A stretch of DNA of 64,000 nucleotides from Plantago ovata. Taxonomy: Eukaryota > Streptophyta > Magnoliopsida > Lamiales > Plantaginaceae. Shown here in pieces: positions 36,517 to 46,990 of the stretch. Both the position numbers and the translations under genes were made by a program. Positions within the stretch are counted from its first letter, which is position 1; every line of letters begins with the position of its first letter. The DNA lies in NCBI GenBank assembly GCA_028274465.1, contig CM051455.1:125771462-125835461 (forward strand), read 5' to 3'. A model generated the notes under the pieces. The model did not search any database. It was not told the origin of the DNA and saw only the letters and a program-made list of their open reading frames with translations.

Positions 36517-36925
36517 GAACCATGCCAAGGGAAAGGAGCATTCCCGTATGATTACTATGAAGTATTGGAGGGGGATCGATTACAACCATGTCAAGAAGAG
36601 TGACCTCGTTAGATGTGCGTTCGAGCCAAGGGGTTTTGCAACAACGTCGTGGATTATCCAAGAGGAGGAGCTAGAGTACACCTGGAGTAAGGACTCCTAT
36701 GCCTATTCATGCACCACCGAAGGGACATATACCATTATTACGTCAGCAATCCATCACAAGGAATGCAAAGTTCGTGTGAACTGGAAGGCACCGGGACGAT
36801 CTTGCCGCGACGGATTCAATCTTGAGTTCGTAGTTGCTAGAAGGTTCCGAAGCGCTAGCTTGGTTCCAAAACATAATGACATGGGTGCCCGGCCCCTCTT
36901 AGGGGTACCCCTTGACTGCCTCTAA
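36517..36925 (+). CDS. Conserved ORF of unknown function in element D (ORF2)
   Basis: An open frame (first Met upstream at 36485) gives about 135 residues after the predicted acceptor: HAKGKEHSRM, DLVRCAFEPRGFATTSWI, QEEELEYTWSKDSYAYSC, TEGTYTIITSA, VRVNWKAPGRSCRDGFNLE, ARRFRSASLVPKHNDMG. The same protein is encoded by element F (54402-54789). No signal peptide, membrane segment or known motif was recognised, so it is not obviously envelope-like. D has an in-frame 21-bp insertion (YWRGIDY) relative to F. The open frame persists in both copies while their gag genes are broken. The preceding branchpoint and acceptor suggest expression from a spliced RNA, as for some 3' ORFs of plant retroelements; that is inference. 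Confidence 0.6.
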
Positions 36926-38880
36926 AGGGAGCATCATATAGACATCGGGAGCATCAACTGTAGAGAATGTGGTCGACATAGGAAAAAACGGAAGACAACC
37001 GCTGAATATCCGAGCAGCTTGCTGTAACCTCCACGGGGTGTAAAACATTGGAGAGGGAGGTTCTGATACCAGTGGCCTTTCCCCTTCAACAGTTCACAAC
37101 CTATTGGAGAGATACCGGATGGAAAATTCCATAACAGAGGCGGCCAATCTTGAAGATTTCCTTCGACACTGCAACTCTACTAGTGACGATGTGCGTGACA
37201 GTAGTGACAATGAAGACAATAGGGACAATGATGATACAGATGGTTGAATTGGTCCTATCCGATCTATTGATGGAACTACCGCCACTACCACAAGTCCCGA
37301 TGATCATATATAAGGCTCCCCGAGCAGTCCCAATAACTCACAAACAACATTCTCAGCCGACCGAGGCCAAACCATGGGGTAACATCTAGTATCACATCTT
37401 ATTTCCTCATTTTCTTACTGCTAGGGACTAGCGTTAATTTCATGAGGGGGGATGGGATTTAAGTGAACTAGAGTTGTTAGTTTGGAGCTTGACATTGGTA
37501 GGCTGAGTATAGTATGTTGCATGATTTATCTGTTTGCATTTGCATTTGCACGTTTACAGCTTTCTTAGTTTTTAGGGTGCATTCACTACATTCATCCTAT
37601 GATAGTCTTGCATGTTTTATATGGAGTTTATTGCCGAATTTTTTGAATTTTTTTATTGGGTAGATCAACTAACTATGCCATTAATCGTATGCTTCATCTC
37701 TATGAATTTGTTGAGGTTTTTCTCGCTTGGCTTGTCACATTTATGTATTGCACTTAGTTAAGCTTGGTAGTCTCGACATCACTTAGTGGTGTTTCTCTAC
37801 TGCGGTTCACGAAGGCCTTTATAATAGGATGATGCATGTTAGGGTCTTATGGTTGTTTTCCCGAGTAATTATGTACCTAAGAGGCAACAAGTCTTCACCA
37901 TGCTTTGAGATTGCTAAATGCCTAGGAAGGAGGTAGTGTGAGGTTGTGTGATCCTTTGTTTATAACCTATTCTTCCGAATAGGTTTGGGAAGGGGGTTAC
38001 ACCATCATTAGACTTATTTTCGTTTTTCATTTTCGTATCGTGAGTTTATTTTTCCTTTTCCGTAAATTTTATACTCCAACCTATTCTTTCGAATAGGTTT
38101 GGGGAAGTCGTGTGAGTCATTTTCTCTCTTTTGTTATGCTACTGCTGGCTGAAAAAAATCGAAAAAAAAAGAAAGAAAGAAAAAATTCCAGAGAAAAAGA
38201 AAAAAAAGAATTTGGAAAGAAAAGAAAAAAAGAAAAAAAAGAAAAGACCCCAAAAAAGCAAAGAAAGCCAAATAGCAGTTAGCAAAGTGTTGTGTCTCAT
38301 TTTCAAATTCTTGTAATGTTCGTAATCGTGTTGTAATTTTCTATTTTTTATCTTTTTTGTCTTGAGTGTCATCTGTTCTAGACCACCCTCGCCCTGTCAT
38401 TCAGGAAGTGATGAATAGCTTAAGACTTTACTTTAGAGATGGATAGAATAGGGGAGTGTTATCTTTTATAGGGAACCCTCATTCGTTTGATGAGAGCCAG
38501 TACTGGTTCGACCTCTTTGAGGGAAAGTCTTAACATGGTGGAACAACAGTAAGTCCTCAGTTTCATAGGCACGGGACAACCATTCGTATCTTAGCATGCT
38601 TCATTACGTCGTCACTGACTAGGTCCAGGTAGAGAATGTTACGAGAGACTATCTTGTCTTGACATAAGTGCTTATGTGGATGTGTATAAGTCAATCGAGG
38701 TATTCTTCAACCTATATTCATGCTTTGATTTATATGGTTTTTTTTCATATGTTTTTTGATAGATTCAGTAAATTAGTTCATTTTATTTGGCATGAGACTC
38801 CATTTTGTGTCTTCAATTGTTTTTTGCATTTGAGTCTAACTTAGTTGCTTGAGGACAAGCAAAGGTTCGGTTTGGGGAGT
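36926..38880 (+). other. Element D 3' internal region
   Basis: Mostly non-coding. It holds a purine-rich, A-dominated tract (38147-38260), two copies of the phrase aacctattctt(c/t)cgaataggtttgg(g)aag (37968-37994, 38079-38108), and the polypurine tract just before 38881. Its counterpart in element F is 52419-54401. Confidence 0.65.
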
Positions 38881-40153
38881 TGATGAATGTGTATTTTACA
38901 CTTTCATTTGAGTCTTTTTCACTTATTTTAGCTATCCTCTATGTTAATTTAGCTATATTTTAGTGCATTTTATTAGAATAGTGTCACGTTTCCCTTTAGA
39001 TTTTATTTTACAGGTTTTGGTTGAAAATCGAGGATTTCCGGGCAATTATATTGAAGTTGACAAGGAATTGGTGTTCCAGAAGCCTATTTGGAGTATCTGA
39101 AGGTTTCCGGATAGGATTTGGAGTCTAGGGGTCGAATCTGGAGGTTAGAAGGCCACTAGAAGTCAGAAACCGAGTCCGAAAAGAGGAAGAAATCCAAAAA
39201 CGCGTCGAAAACGCGGAATTCCGCGAAAAATACTCCCGGGCGAACCGCCCGGTGTGTGGAGCGAACCGCCCCACATTTATTCGAGGCCTATATATAGTTG
39301 CTCAGATTTTCTCCGAAATTCATACTTTTCCAGACCTTCTCTCTCACCTTTCTCTGTAGTTTTAGGTAGGGAATTCCCAGAGCCTGTTCTGGGGGTCCGT
39401 AGTTTAGGAGACACTTTTTCATAGCAGTTTGGAGCTCGTAGGATTGCAATTCTTCGGAGATTGACAACCTTCGGTAACATTGTATCTTACAGTTTATTCT
39501 ACTTATTTTTTATATCTTTCAACATGTTTTCTTCTATGATTTCTGTTGATTGCATGCCTATTATGAGTAGCAAAACTTATCGTTGGTGGTAGTATGTGAA
39601 TTCTTAGCGAAGGGAAGATAATCATGCTAATGGCTATATCGCGCATTATACTCCGTGTTATTGCTTTATTTCGTTGATCAGGCTGAGCCTAAATTCTCGT
39701 ATGTTGTATTAATTATTATGCACAATTGGACCCTCGCCGACCTATACGCATCTATATCTTCGTAGTGTTGAATAATTACGGAATACAATAGGACAATAGT
39801 GATTGACTTGTCGGTACCTTTATCTTCGTAGTGCTTAATAATTGCAACATGACATTAGATTGATCAAAGATCTCCATGCAAGACCGAGGAATTTACGCAT
39901 GATTATTGACCCGTTATGCTTTGAAAGATCATACTATCACCAATCTCCATTATCTGTTAGAAAAACTCCTTGCTTTTACGTCTGCTGTTTTTATATTCTC
40001 TAGTTAAATAGATAAAGCTTGTTATAGTCCTGAGAGAACGACACTCGAGTCATTCTACCGCTACACTACGGTTTGCGTTGTAGTTGTGGATTGCCTTTGG
40101 CTAAATAACAAATTTATTTGCTGAATCCGGACCCGACAAATCCGCGTTTATCA
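38881..40153 (+). repeat. 3' LTR of element D
   Basis: 1273 bp, nearly the same as the 5' LTR except for loss of palindromic modules (39234-39273 only). Confidence 0.92.
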
Positions 40154-41388
40154 CTAACGTATCTTTTCACCGATTATTCATTTTAATTATCAGTTTTTTA
40201 CATTGCATTATATATACTCCCAATATTTTCTAATTTAAATTTACCTATGATCGAGTTATTTTCTTCATACTTACGTTTTTTTAAAACAATAATTACTTAT
40301 ATTTATCTATATTTTATACAATTTTCATTATAATAACTACTTACAATATACTATAATTACATATATTTATCTATACTTCCATTATAATTATACAATTTCC
40401 ATTATTATAACTACTTACAATACACAATAATTTACTCATATTTCCATTATACTTATACAATTTCCAAATCTAATTAGTAATTAGTATATCCGAAACAAAA
40501 CTACACTAATTGAACAAAACTAACTACGTAATCCAACTCAATTCAAATACCAAACATAATCGAACTCAACTATAAAATACTCAATTCATCCCAAATCTAT
40601 CAATTCACCAACTAAAACTTGTGCATCCCCCCTAATTTGAGCTACACAACATAATAGATACTAGTAGAATGCATACAATTCAATGAATTGAAAAAAAAAT
40701 GAAGAATACTAAAATTTAGACAAGTTAGGGTTCGAAATATATACCTTTGATTGCGGAAGAAATGGGGAAATAATCACACAATTGAATAGCTACACTTGTT
40801 CCTTGATGGAAGAGCTTCGAAATGACTATAAGATTGATTGAAATGGTGAAGAAATGAAGAAAATAGGGGAGGAGAAAATGGAGCCGCGAAGGAGAGAATT
40901 GTTGCTGTGCGTGTGTGTTCTGTCCGTCTGTCGGCGAAGACGACGATATGTTAACAGTTAGCGACGGATGGCCTATCTGTCGCTAAATAGCGATCGGTCG
41001 CTATTTAACGACCGATTAGCTCATCCGTCGCAAATTATTATTATTATTTTTTTTAATATAGCATAGCAACAGATGGAACCATCGGTCGCTAAGCATTTTG
41101 ACCAGCAAAACAATAAAAGAAAAAGAAATTAAAAAGCCGCGACGGATGAGATCATCGGTCGCAAATGTAGCAACGGATGGGTCCATCCGTCGTTAAATAG
41201 CGACCGATGGCTAATCCGTCTCTAATCCCCGTGCGCTCTAAGGGTTTACGGGCGCGCTCTTACACGATTTTTCTTATCCGTCGCTAATGGCCTCTTATCC
41301 GTCGCTAAAAGACCGATCGGTCGCTAATTTTAGCAACCGATCGATCCGTCACTAAAAGTGGTTGCTAAAAGCTGTATTTCTTGTAGTG
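40154..41388 (-). other. CACTA-C 5' region and right terminal repeats
   Basis: AT-rich leader up to about 40900, then subterminal repeats with the TAGCGACGGAT motif in both orientations up to the terminal cttgtagtg. No coding sequence. Confidence 0.75.
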
Positions 41389-42675
41389 AAAGAGACCTAG
41401 GAAGCTTCAAAGATCTCACCATGGTGAATGGACTGGTTTGCTTTGCAGGCATATCCAATAAAGACTTCATCAATAGGAGGACATTCACTTTGACTTCATC
41501 GAGGTGCTTGTTTAGTGGTGGCTCCTGTGTATCTTGCTTGTCAAGCTTTCCACCTCGGAGGAGTAGATTCACCTCTTTGTACTCAAGAACCTAAGTAGTA
41601 ACAGAAGGAAGTGGCTTTGGATTGATACGAATGTCTGCGAGTAAAGAAACAGGGGAGTTGGGGTCGTCCAGCTCCCCAGAACCGTCCCCCAGCTCACTGG
41701 TCATGGGAGGCGGTTTGCCCCCCATGCTGGGCGAACCGCCCCCACCTCCAGGGGGGCGTTGCCTTCCAATCCTTCATCCTCTTCAAGTTTTCGAGCCTCT
41801 TCTACTTCCGCACATTTTAACAAGCTGAATTCTTCCGTAAGATGCTCAGTTACTTCAACTTCTTCAACAACTTTTGCTATACGAAGGTCATCTTCAACTT
41901 GCTCGCTATGTGCAATTTCATCTTCCTCACTGATTTCTTCGACTTCAAAATACTCCTCGGATGAGCTTCCTGCTTCACCTCGATCTACTTCCTTTCTGGT
42001 GATGTGAATTGGTATGACCTCATCAGATTGTGTTGAACCTCTGGCGTACTTACGGAGGACTTCTTCCGCCTCGTCGACCGTACATTCTCCCAGACCGCCG
42101 CTCAGCCTATCCACTCCAAGTCGTTCCTCTTCACGAAGTCCACCTACGAAGCACCAAATCAACTCCCCATCTTCGAAACGGTGATGGGGGCACTCACGTT
42201 TATACATCTCAAAACGTTTGTAGGCGTCACAAAACTGCTCATACTCTCCTTGCTCGAAATATTGGATCCTATCACGTAAGGCAATCATCTCATGATAAGG
42301 CATGAACCGCGCCAAGAACTTCTCTACTACTTGGCCCCAAGTTTTCAGCGATCCTGGTTCTACCCTTGCAATCCAACGCCTCGGCTCATACCCAAGAGTA
42401 AAAGAAAATAATTTCCTACACAATTGGTTCTTCGTAAACCCTTCTGCTGGAATTCTTTCTATTTCCTCCTCATAGGATCGAATGAAACTCCATGTGTCCA
42501 TCCCTACTCCATCTTCGTACTTTGGTAAGTACCTCACCATGGACTCCGTTACCTCATACCTCCTTAACTCATCTTCCAGGTATACGGAAGATCCTCTCCT
42601 CACCTGCGAGAATTGGGGTGTCATGCGAGTGCGCATGGACATCATACCTGTATTTCTGTAGTAAGAGTAACTCAA
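41389..42675 (-). pseudogene. gag of gypsy B
   Basis: A 324-residue open frame (42675-41701) starts MSYSYYRNTGMMSMRTRM and has a gag core: VGMDTWSFIRSYEEEIERI, LFSFTLGYEPRRWIARVEPGSLKTWGQVVEKFLARFMP and RFEMYKRECPHHRFEDGELIWCFVGGL. The C-terminal third is Glu-rich. The frame ends inside a GC-rich palindrome cluster (41705-41758) like those in the LTRs. A further fragment (41572 down to 41391) reads VKVNVLLLMKSLLDMPAKQ, similar to the post-gag VNIPLLD...P.YAKFLK segment of many gypsy gags, and is cut by CACTA-C. The gag differs from that of D and F although the LTRs are related. Confidence 0.75.
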
Positions 42676-42896
42676 AACTAAAAATTAGTTATTTTAGCGT
42701 AATAAAACACAATATAACCAAAACTTTCGAGAGCACAAACACGCAAGGTAACCAAGATCAGATGAGATGAATTTACAGAAGAAGATAGGAGGAAAGAAAT
42801 AGGGTAAGAAAGTGAAATTTCTGAGAGACAATCCAAGAGCTGTTCTGGGAATTGAATGCTGAAAATATAAAAAAGCTAAACAAAAAAAGGAGTATA

Positions 42897-42918
42897 GTCC
42901 CCGGCAACGGTGCCAATT
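42897..42918 (-). other. Primer binding site of gypsy B
   Basis: gtccccggcaacggtgccaa, the reverse of TTGGCACCGTTGCCGGGGA, is complementary to the 3' end of plant tRNA-Asp with one mismatch and sits directly against the LTR. Confidence 0.85.
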
Positions 42919-44108
42919 TGATGAATTGGTTTGTCAGACTCAATTAATCAAATAAATTTGTATTTAGCCAAAGGCAATTCACAACTACAACGAAAACCGT
43001 AGTGCAGCAGTAAAATAACCTCGAGTGTCGATCTCTAAGGACTATAACTAGCTTTATCTAATCTTAACTTAAGAATATAAAATCAGCAAACGACTTAGCA
43101 AAGGTTTTTCTTAACAGATAATGGAGATTGGTGATAGTATGGTCCTTCAAAGCATAGCAGGTTAATAATCATGCATAAAGTCTCCGGTTTTGCATAGAGA
43201 TCTTTGATCAATGAATTGTCCAATTGTGTTCCGTAATTATTCAACACTACGAAGATAGAGGTTTTAGATAGATCAAAGAAATAAAGCAATAACTCAAAGT
43301 ATAATGCGCGATATAGCCATTAACATCATTATTAACCCTTCGCTAAGAATTCACATACTATCACCAACGAGAAGTTTAGCTACTCATAGGTGTCATGCAA
43401 TCAACAGAAATCATAGAAGAAAACATGTTGAAAGATAAATAAATATAAATAGAAAAACTGTAAGATACAATGTTACCGAAGGTTGTCAATCTCCGAAGAA
43501 TCGCGATCTTACAAGCTCCAAAACGCTAAGAAAAAGTATCTCCTAAGCTAAGAATCCCCAGAACAGGCTCTGGAGAATTCCTACCTAAAACTAATGAGAA
43601 AGGTGAGAGAAAAGGTCTGGAAAAGTATGAAAAACAGAGAAAACTGAGCAACTATATATAGGTATTCGGGAGGTGTGGGGCGAAGGGCCCCACACACCGG
43701 GCGATTCTCCTGGTGTGGGGCGATTCGCCCCACGTCCCGGGCGACTCGCCCGGGAGACTTTTTCGGCCAGATACGCGTTTTCGACGCGTTTTTGGATATC
43801 TTTTCCTTTTCGGACTCGATTTTTGCCTTCTAGTGGCCTTCTAGCCTTCAGATTCGACCCCTAGACTTCAAATCCTATCCGGAATCTTCTGGATACTCCT
43901 ATTAGGCCTTCGGAACACCAATTCCTTGTCTACTTTAATATAATTGCCCGGAAAACCTCGTTTTTCACCCAAAACCTGTAAAATACAAACTAAAGGGAAA
44001 CGTGACACTATTCTAATAAAATGCATTAAAATATAGCTAAATTAACATAGAGGATAGCTAAAATAGGTGAAAAAGACTCAAATGAAAGTGTAAAATACAC
44101 ATTCATCA
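42919..44108 (-). repeat. 5' LTR of gypsy B
   Basis: 1190 bp, clearly related to the LTRs of D and F. GC-rich palindromes at 43673-43755 lie next to a TATA box (ctatatatag, 43653-43662). Confidence 0.92.
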
Positions 44109-46892
44109 CAACGCCAAAAATTGTAGGAATTTGAACTATTTGTCTCCTGCAATGGTAGTTCAACACTTGAGACGGAATGGGTTTGTGTCTGGATATGCTA
44201 TATGGGATTGTCATGGTAAGAAACGACCTAACCTCCCATTTCGATAGACCCACAGATGATGAAGAAGAGGCAAAGGAGGGGAAGTGCCTCTGACCTCCGT
44301 ACTAGTTCTCAAGTATTTCCCCGACCTCGTCATGCTTCTGATGGTGATCGGATGGAAGAGATGGTGCATAATCTAGCTGGTCCAGATTTTGCTCCTAATG
44401 ATGTAGAGGAGCCACCAAATGCGGAGGACCATAAATTCTTTGACATGTTGGAAGCTGCGAAGAAACCCATATGGCCAGGATGCCCTACACACACAGAGAT
44501 GTCTTTGTTGTCTAGGCTGATGGCTAATAAGGCATTGGGTGGATTCCAGTCTGCCTTAAGTGCCAATGTTCAGTTGCTATCCGAGTGTTGTCCTCAATCC
44601 AATCTAGTGCCTAAGGACTATTACCAAGCTCAGAAGAAGATGAGAGCTATGGGGTTGCCTATGGAGAAGATAGATTGTTGTGAGAAGATGTGCATGATTT
44701 ATTGGGGGGATGACAAAGATCTACTCGAGTGCAAGTTCTGTGGCCATGCAAGATACAGTCACTACAAGGAGGGGGCATCAAACAAACGACAAAAGAAGAA
44801 TCTATCTTTCAAGAAGATGTGGTACTTTCCTCTAGCACCTCGGTTGAAGAGGTTGTGTGCATCCATCACAACAACCAATAAGATGCGGTGGCACAGTGAA
44901 AGAGTGGCTCCAAAGGATCCTAAGGTAATGGAGCACCCAGCAGATACACCAGCATGGAAAGAGTTTGATAGGCTCTTTGGAGATTTTTCTGTCGAGCCTA
45001 GGAATGTACGACTCGGGTTTTGTACAGATGGGTTTAACCCGTTCGGTAGTGAACGGAGGTACTCGTGTTGGACAGTGATGCTAACCCCATACAATCTTCC
45101 CCCTGGTGACTGCATGAAGTCCCCATTCATGTTCTTGACTGTGTTGGTGCCTGTGCCAGACGATCCTGGTGTGAAGTTGGATGTATTCTTGCAGCCCCTT
45201 ATCAAGGAGTTGCTAGAGTTGTGGGAGAAAGGCATCCCTGCATATGATGTCTCGAAGAAGAAGAACTTCACCTTGAGGGCAGCACTTCTGTGGACAGTCT
45301 CTGATTTTCCAGCATACTCTATGTTTCTGGTTTGAAGACATCGGGGAGACTTGTCCCCATTGTTTAGATGATATTGATGCTTTTAGATTGACTGTGAGTG
45401 GGAAAGGGAGTTGGTTTGATTTTAATCGGAGGTTTCTAGATCCGAACCATGCTTTACAAAGGAACAGAGATCAATTCAAGAAAGGGGTAGGTGTGGAGAA
45501 AGGGCCCCCGAAACATCTAACTGGCAAAGAGATCCTTGAAATTATTGATGAGTTGGGTCTAAAGAAAGTGACTGAGTTAGGGTGGGAGAAGCATAACAAT
45601 AAGAACAACGAGACTTGTGGATGGAAGAAGAGAAGCATCTTTTGGGACTTGCCTTATTGGAGCAGCCTTCTCATACGACACAACTTGGATTTCATGCATG
45701 TTGAGAAGAACGTGTTTGAGAACACCTTCAACACCATTTGCAACATCCTTGGTAAGATAAAGGATACGGAGAAGTCTAGGAATGAATTGAATACATGGTG
45801 TAAGAGGCTCGAGATGTCAAAGAAGAGTGCTGATGGAAAGTGGCCAAAAGCATGTTATGCGATTGACAAGGATGCTAGGGCCCGACTCTTTGATTGGGTG
45901 AAGACAATCAAGTTCCCCGATGGCTATGCATGTAAGTTGGGTACTCGTGTGGATACCCAGAAGACGAAGATGTATGGGATGAAAGCCCATGACTGTCATG
46001 TTTTCATGGAGAGACTACTCCCGATTGTATTTCGAGAGTTGTTACCTAGGCCACTTTGGCGACGGATGAACTCTGTGACGGATTAGTTAATCCGTCGCTA
46101 ATTGTAGATACGGATGAATTCATCCGTCGCTTATTTCATTAGCGACGCCACATTTGGCGACGTCCTAATTAGCGACGGCTAATCCTTCGCTAATGAGCTG
46201 TAGCGACGGTTCGATCCCATATAGCGACGGATGGCATCCGTCGCTAAATTGTTGTTTTCTTGTAGTGTCGACCACTGATATTTTGAAGGAACATATTTTA
46301 CTTAAATCACATTTTTTGCCACCTTTTCTCTAATGAAATGGCAATCGATTTCAATGTGCTTGGTTCTTTTATGGAACACGAGATTCTTTGTGAGGAATAT
46401 AACTTATTGATTATCACACATCAATTCTGTAGGTTCATCGCTTTTGATTCCAAAATCTTTGAGTAAAGTTCTTAGTCAGATTATTTCACAGCTTGTGCCA
46501 TTGCTATGTATTCTGCTTCGGCAGATGATCTGCTCACTGTTTGTTGTTTCTTTGATTTCCAGCTTATAAGTGAGTTTCCCAATTATATGCAATATCCAGT
46601 TACAGATTTTCTGGTAAAGGGACATCCTGCATAATCTGAGTCTGAATATGCTCTTAACTTTGTTTTCTTGTCAGAACTGAAGAACATACCTTGACCAATG
46701 TTGTTCTTTATGTATCTAACCACTCTATTGAGTTCTTTAAGGTGGACCTTTGTAGGTCTGTCCATAAACTGGCTTAGGATTCCAATTGGATAAGAAAGAT
46801 CAGGCCTTGTAATTGGTTAAGTATACTAACTTTCCAAGGAGTCTTCTGTAATGAGTTGGTTCCTTTATTAGCTCATCTTTGGTTCCTTCTTC

Positions 46893-46990
46893 TTTTTTTT
46901 AAGCGGCAAAATTTTTTTTATTAAAAACTGAGCATAAGAAAATACTCCGAAAACATTACAACAAAAATATACGGAACATACTCCGAATTC
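46893..46990 (-). mobile_element. Possible 5'-truncated LINE tail inside copia E
   Basis: Read on the minus strand it ends ttttaataaaaaaaattttgccgcttaaaaaaaag, in the style of plant L1 3' ends. It separates the reverse transcriptase end (QNHKLL) from EPTHYRRLLGKLVYL of copia E. The target duplication could not be fixed. Confidence 0.5.

Larger units (their letters stand above)
31798..40153 (+). mobile_element. Gypsy-type LTR element D with gag-protease but no reverse transcriptase or integrase
   Basis: LTRs 31798-33094 and 38881-40153, both starting TGATGAATGTG and ending atca, flanked by ctaac (31793-31797 and 40154-40158). The primer site TTGGCGTCGTTGCCGG at 33097 is complementary to tRNA-Asp with one or two mismatches. 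A purine-rich tract ending ggtttggggagt precedes the 3' LTR. The 5.8-kb internal region holds gag and an aspartic protease (33238-35418) and a second conserved ORF (36517-36925). No reverse transcriptase, RNase H or integrase motif is seen in any frame. This resembles the TR-GAG type of non-autonomous element. It is the innermost insertion of its stack. Confidence 0.93.
27720..41388 (-). mobile_element. CACTA (En/Spm) transposon C, inside gypsy B
   Basis: The left end is CACTACAAGGAGGACACC and the right end gctgtatttcttgtagtg. The duplication aaa lies on both sides (27717-27719, 41389-41391), and gypsy B sequence continues on both flanks. Subterminal zones at 27745-28075 and 40955-41365 hold dense (C/T)TAGCGACGGAT and ATCCGTCGCTA units. 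Genes read on the minus strand. Without nested element D it is about 5.3 kb. Confidence 0.95.
27311..44108 (-). mobile_element. Ty3/gypsy-type element B, inside the transposase exon of CACTA-A
   Basis: The 5' LTR (42919-44108) is complete. The 3' LTR is cut to about 200 bp (27311-27511) and joined directly to internal sequence. The duplication caacg is found at 27306-27310 and 44109-44113. The primer site next to the 5' LTR (42897-42918) is complementary to tRNA-Asp. Only about 3.1 kb belongs to B itself: LTRs, gag and a short 3' internal piece. No reverse transcriptase or integrase remains. Confidence 0.92.
27183..46086 (+). pseudogene. TNP2-like CACTA transposase of element A, interrupted by gypsy B
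   Basis: The first exon begins MDRSWMYKRVGDG, the hallmark of the transposase-associated domain. After a one-base shift it reads EFALEHPYCV and KWSIKCPCN at 27310. The frame resumes exactly beyond gypsy B at 44114 with AKNCRNLNYLSPAMVVQHLRR and GFVSGYAIWDCHGK. The TNP2 body follows at 44256-45335 (MEEMVHNL, HTEMSLLSRLM, CCEKMCMIYWGDD, CKFCGHARY, YFPLAPRLKRL, FNPFG, NLPPGDCMK). After a frameshift near 45325 come CPHC and LDFMHVEKNVFEN, and it ends MKAHDCHVFMERLLP. The last codons run into the subterminal repeats, so the DUF4218/DUF4216-type C-terminus has been deleted. Not functional. Confidence 0.88.
26345..46267 (+). mobile_element. CACTA (En/Spm) transposon A, inside copia E
   Basis: The left end is CACTACAAGAAATCTC and the right end ttgttttcttgtagtg, inverted. 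The duplication tcg is present at 26342-26344 and 46268-46270. Subterminal zones (26380-26645 and 46062-46255) carry many copies of TAGCGACGGAT in both orientations. Only about 3.1 kb belongs to this element once nested gypsy B is removed, so the C-terminal part of the transposase and any TNPA-like gene are missing. Confidence 0.95.

Noticed and set aside
36485-36925. ORF2 as an envelope protein
   Set aside because: No signal peptide, transmembrane or coiled-coil segment is visible in either copy. Position alone is not enough.
38131-38316. Lys/Glu-rich protein gene
   Set aside because: The frame consists of an A-rich tract that recurs as a non-coding tract in element F (53030-53165) with different indels.
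44762-45271. Minus-strand ORF of 169 codons
   Set aside because: Shadow of the CACTA-A TNP2 gene, which has clear family motifs on the plus strand.
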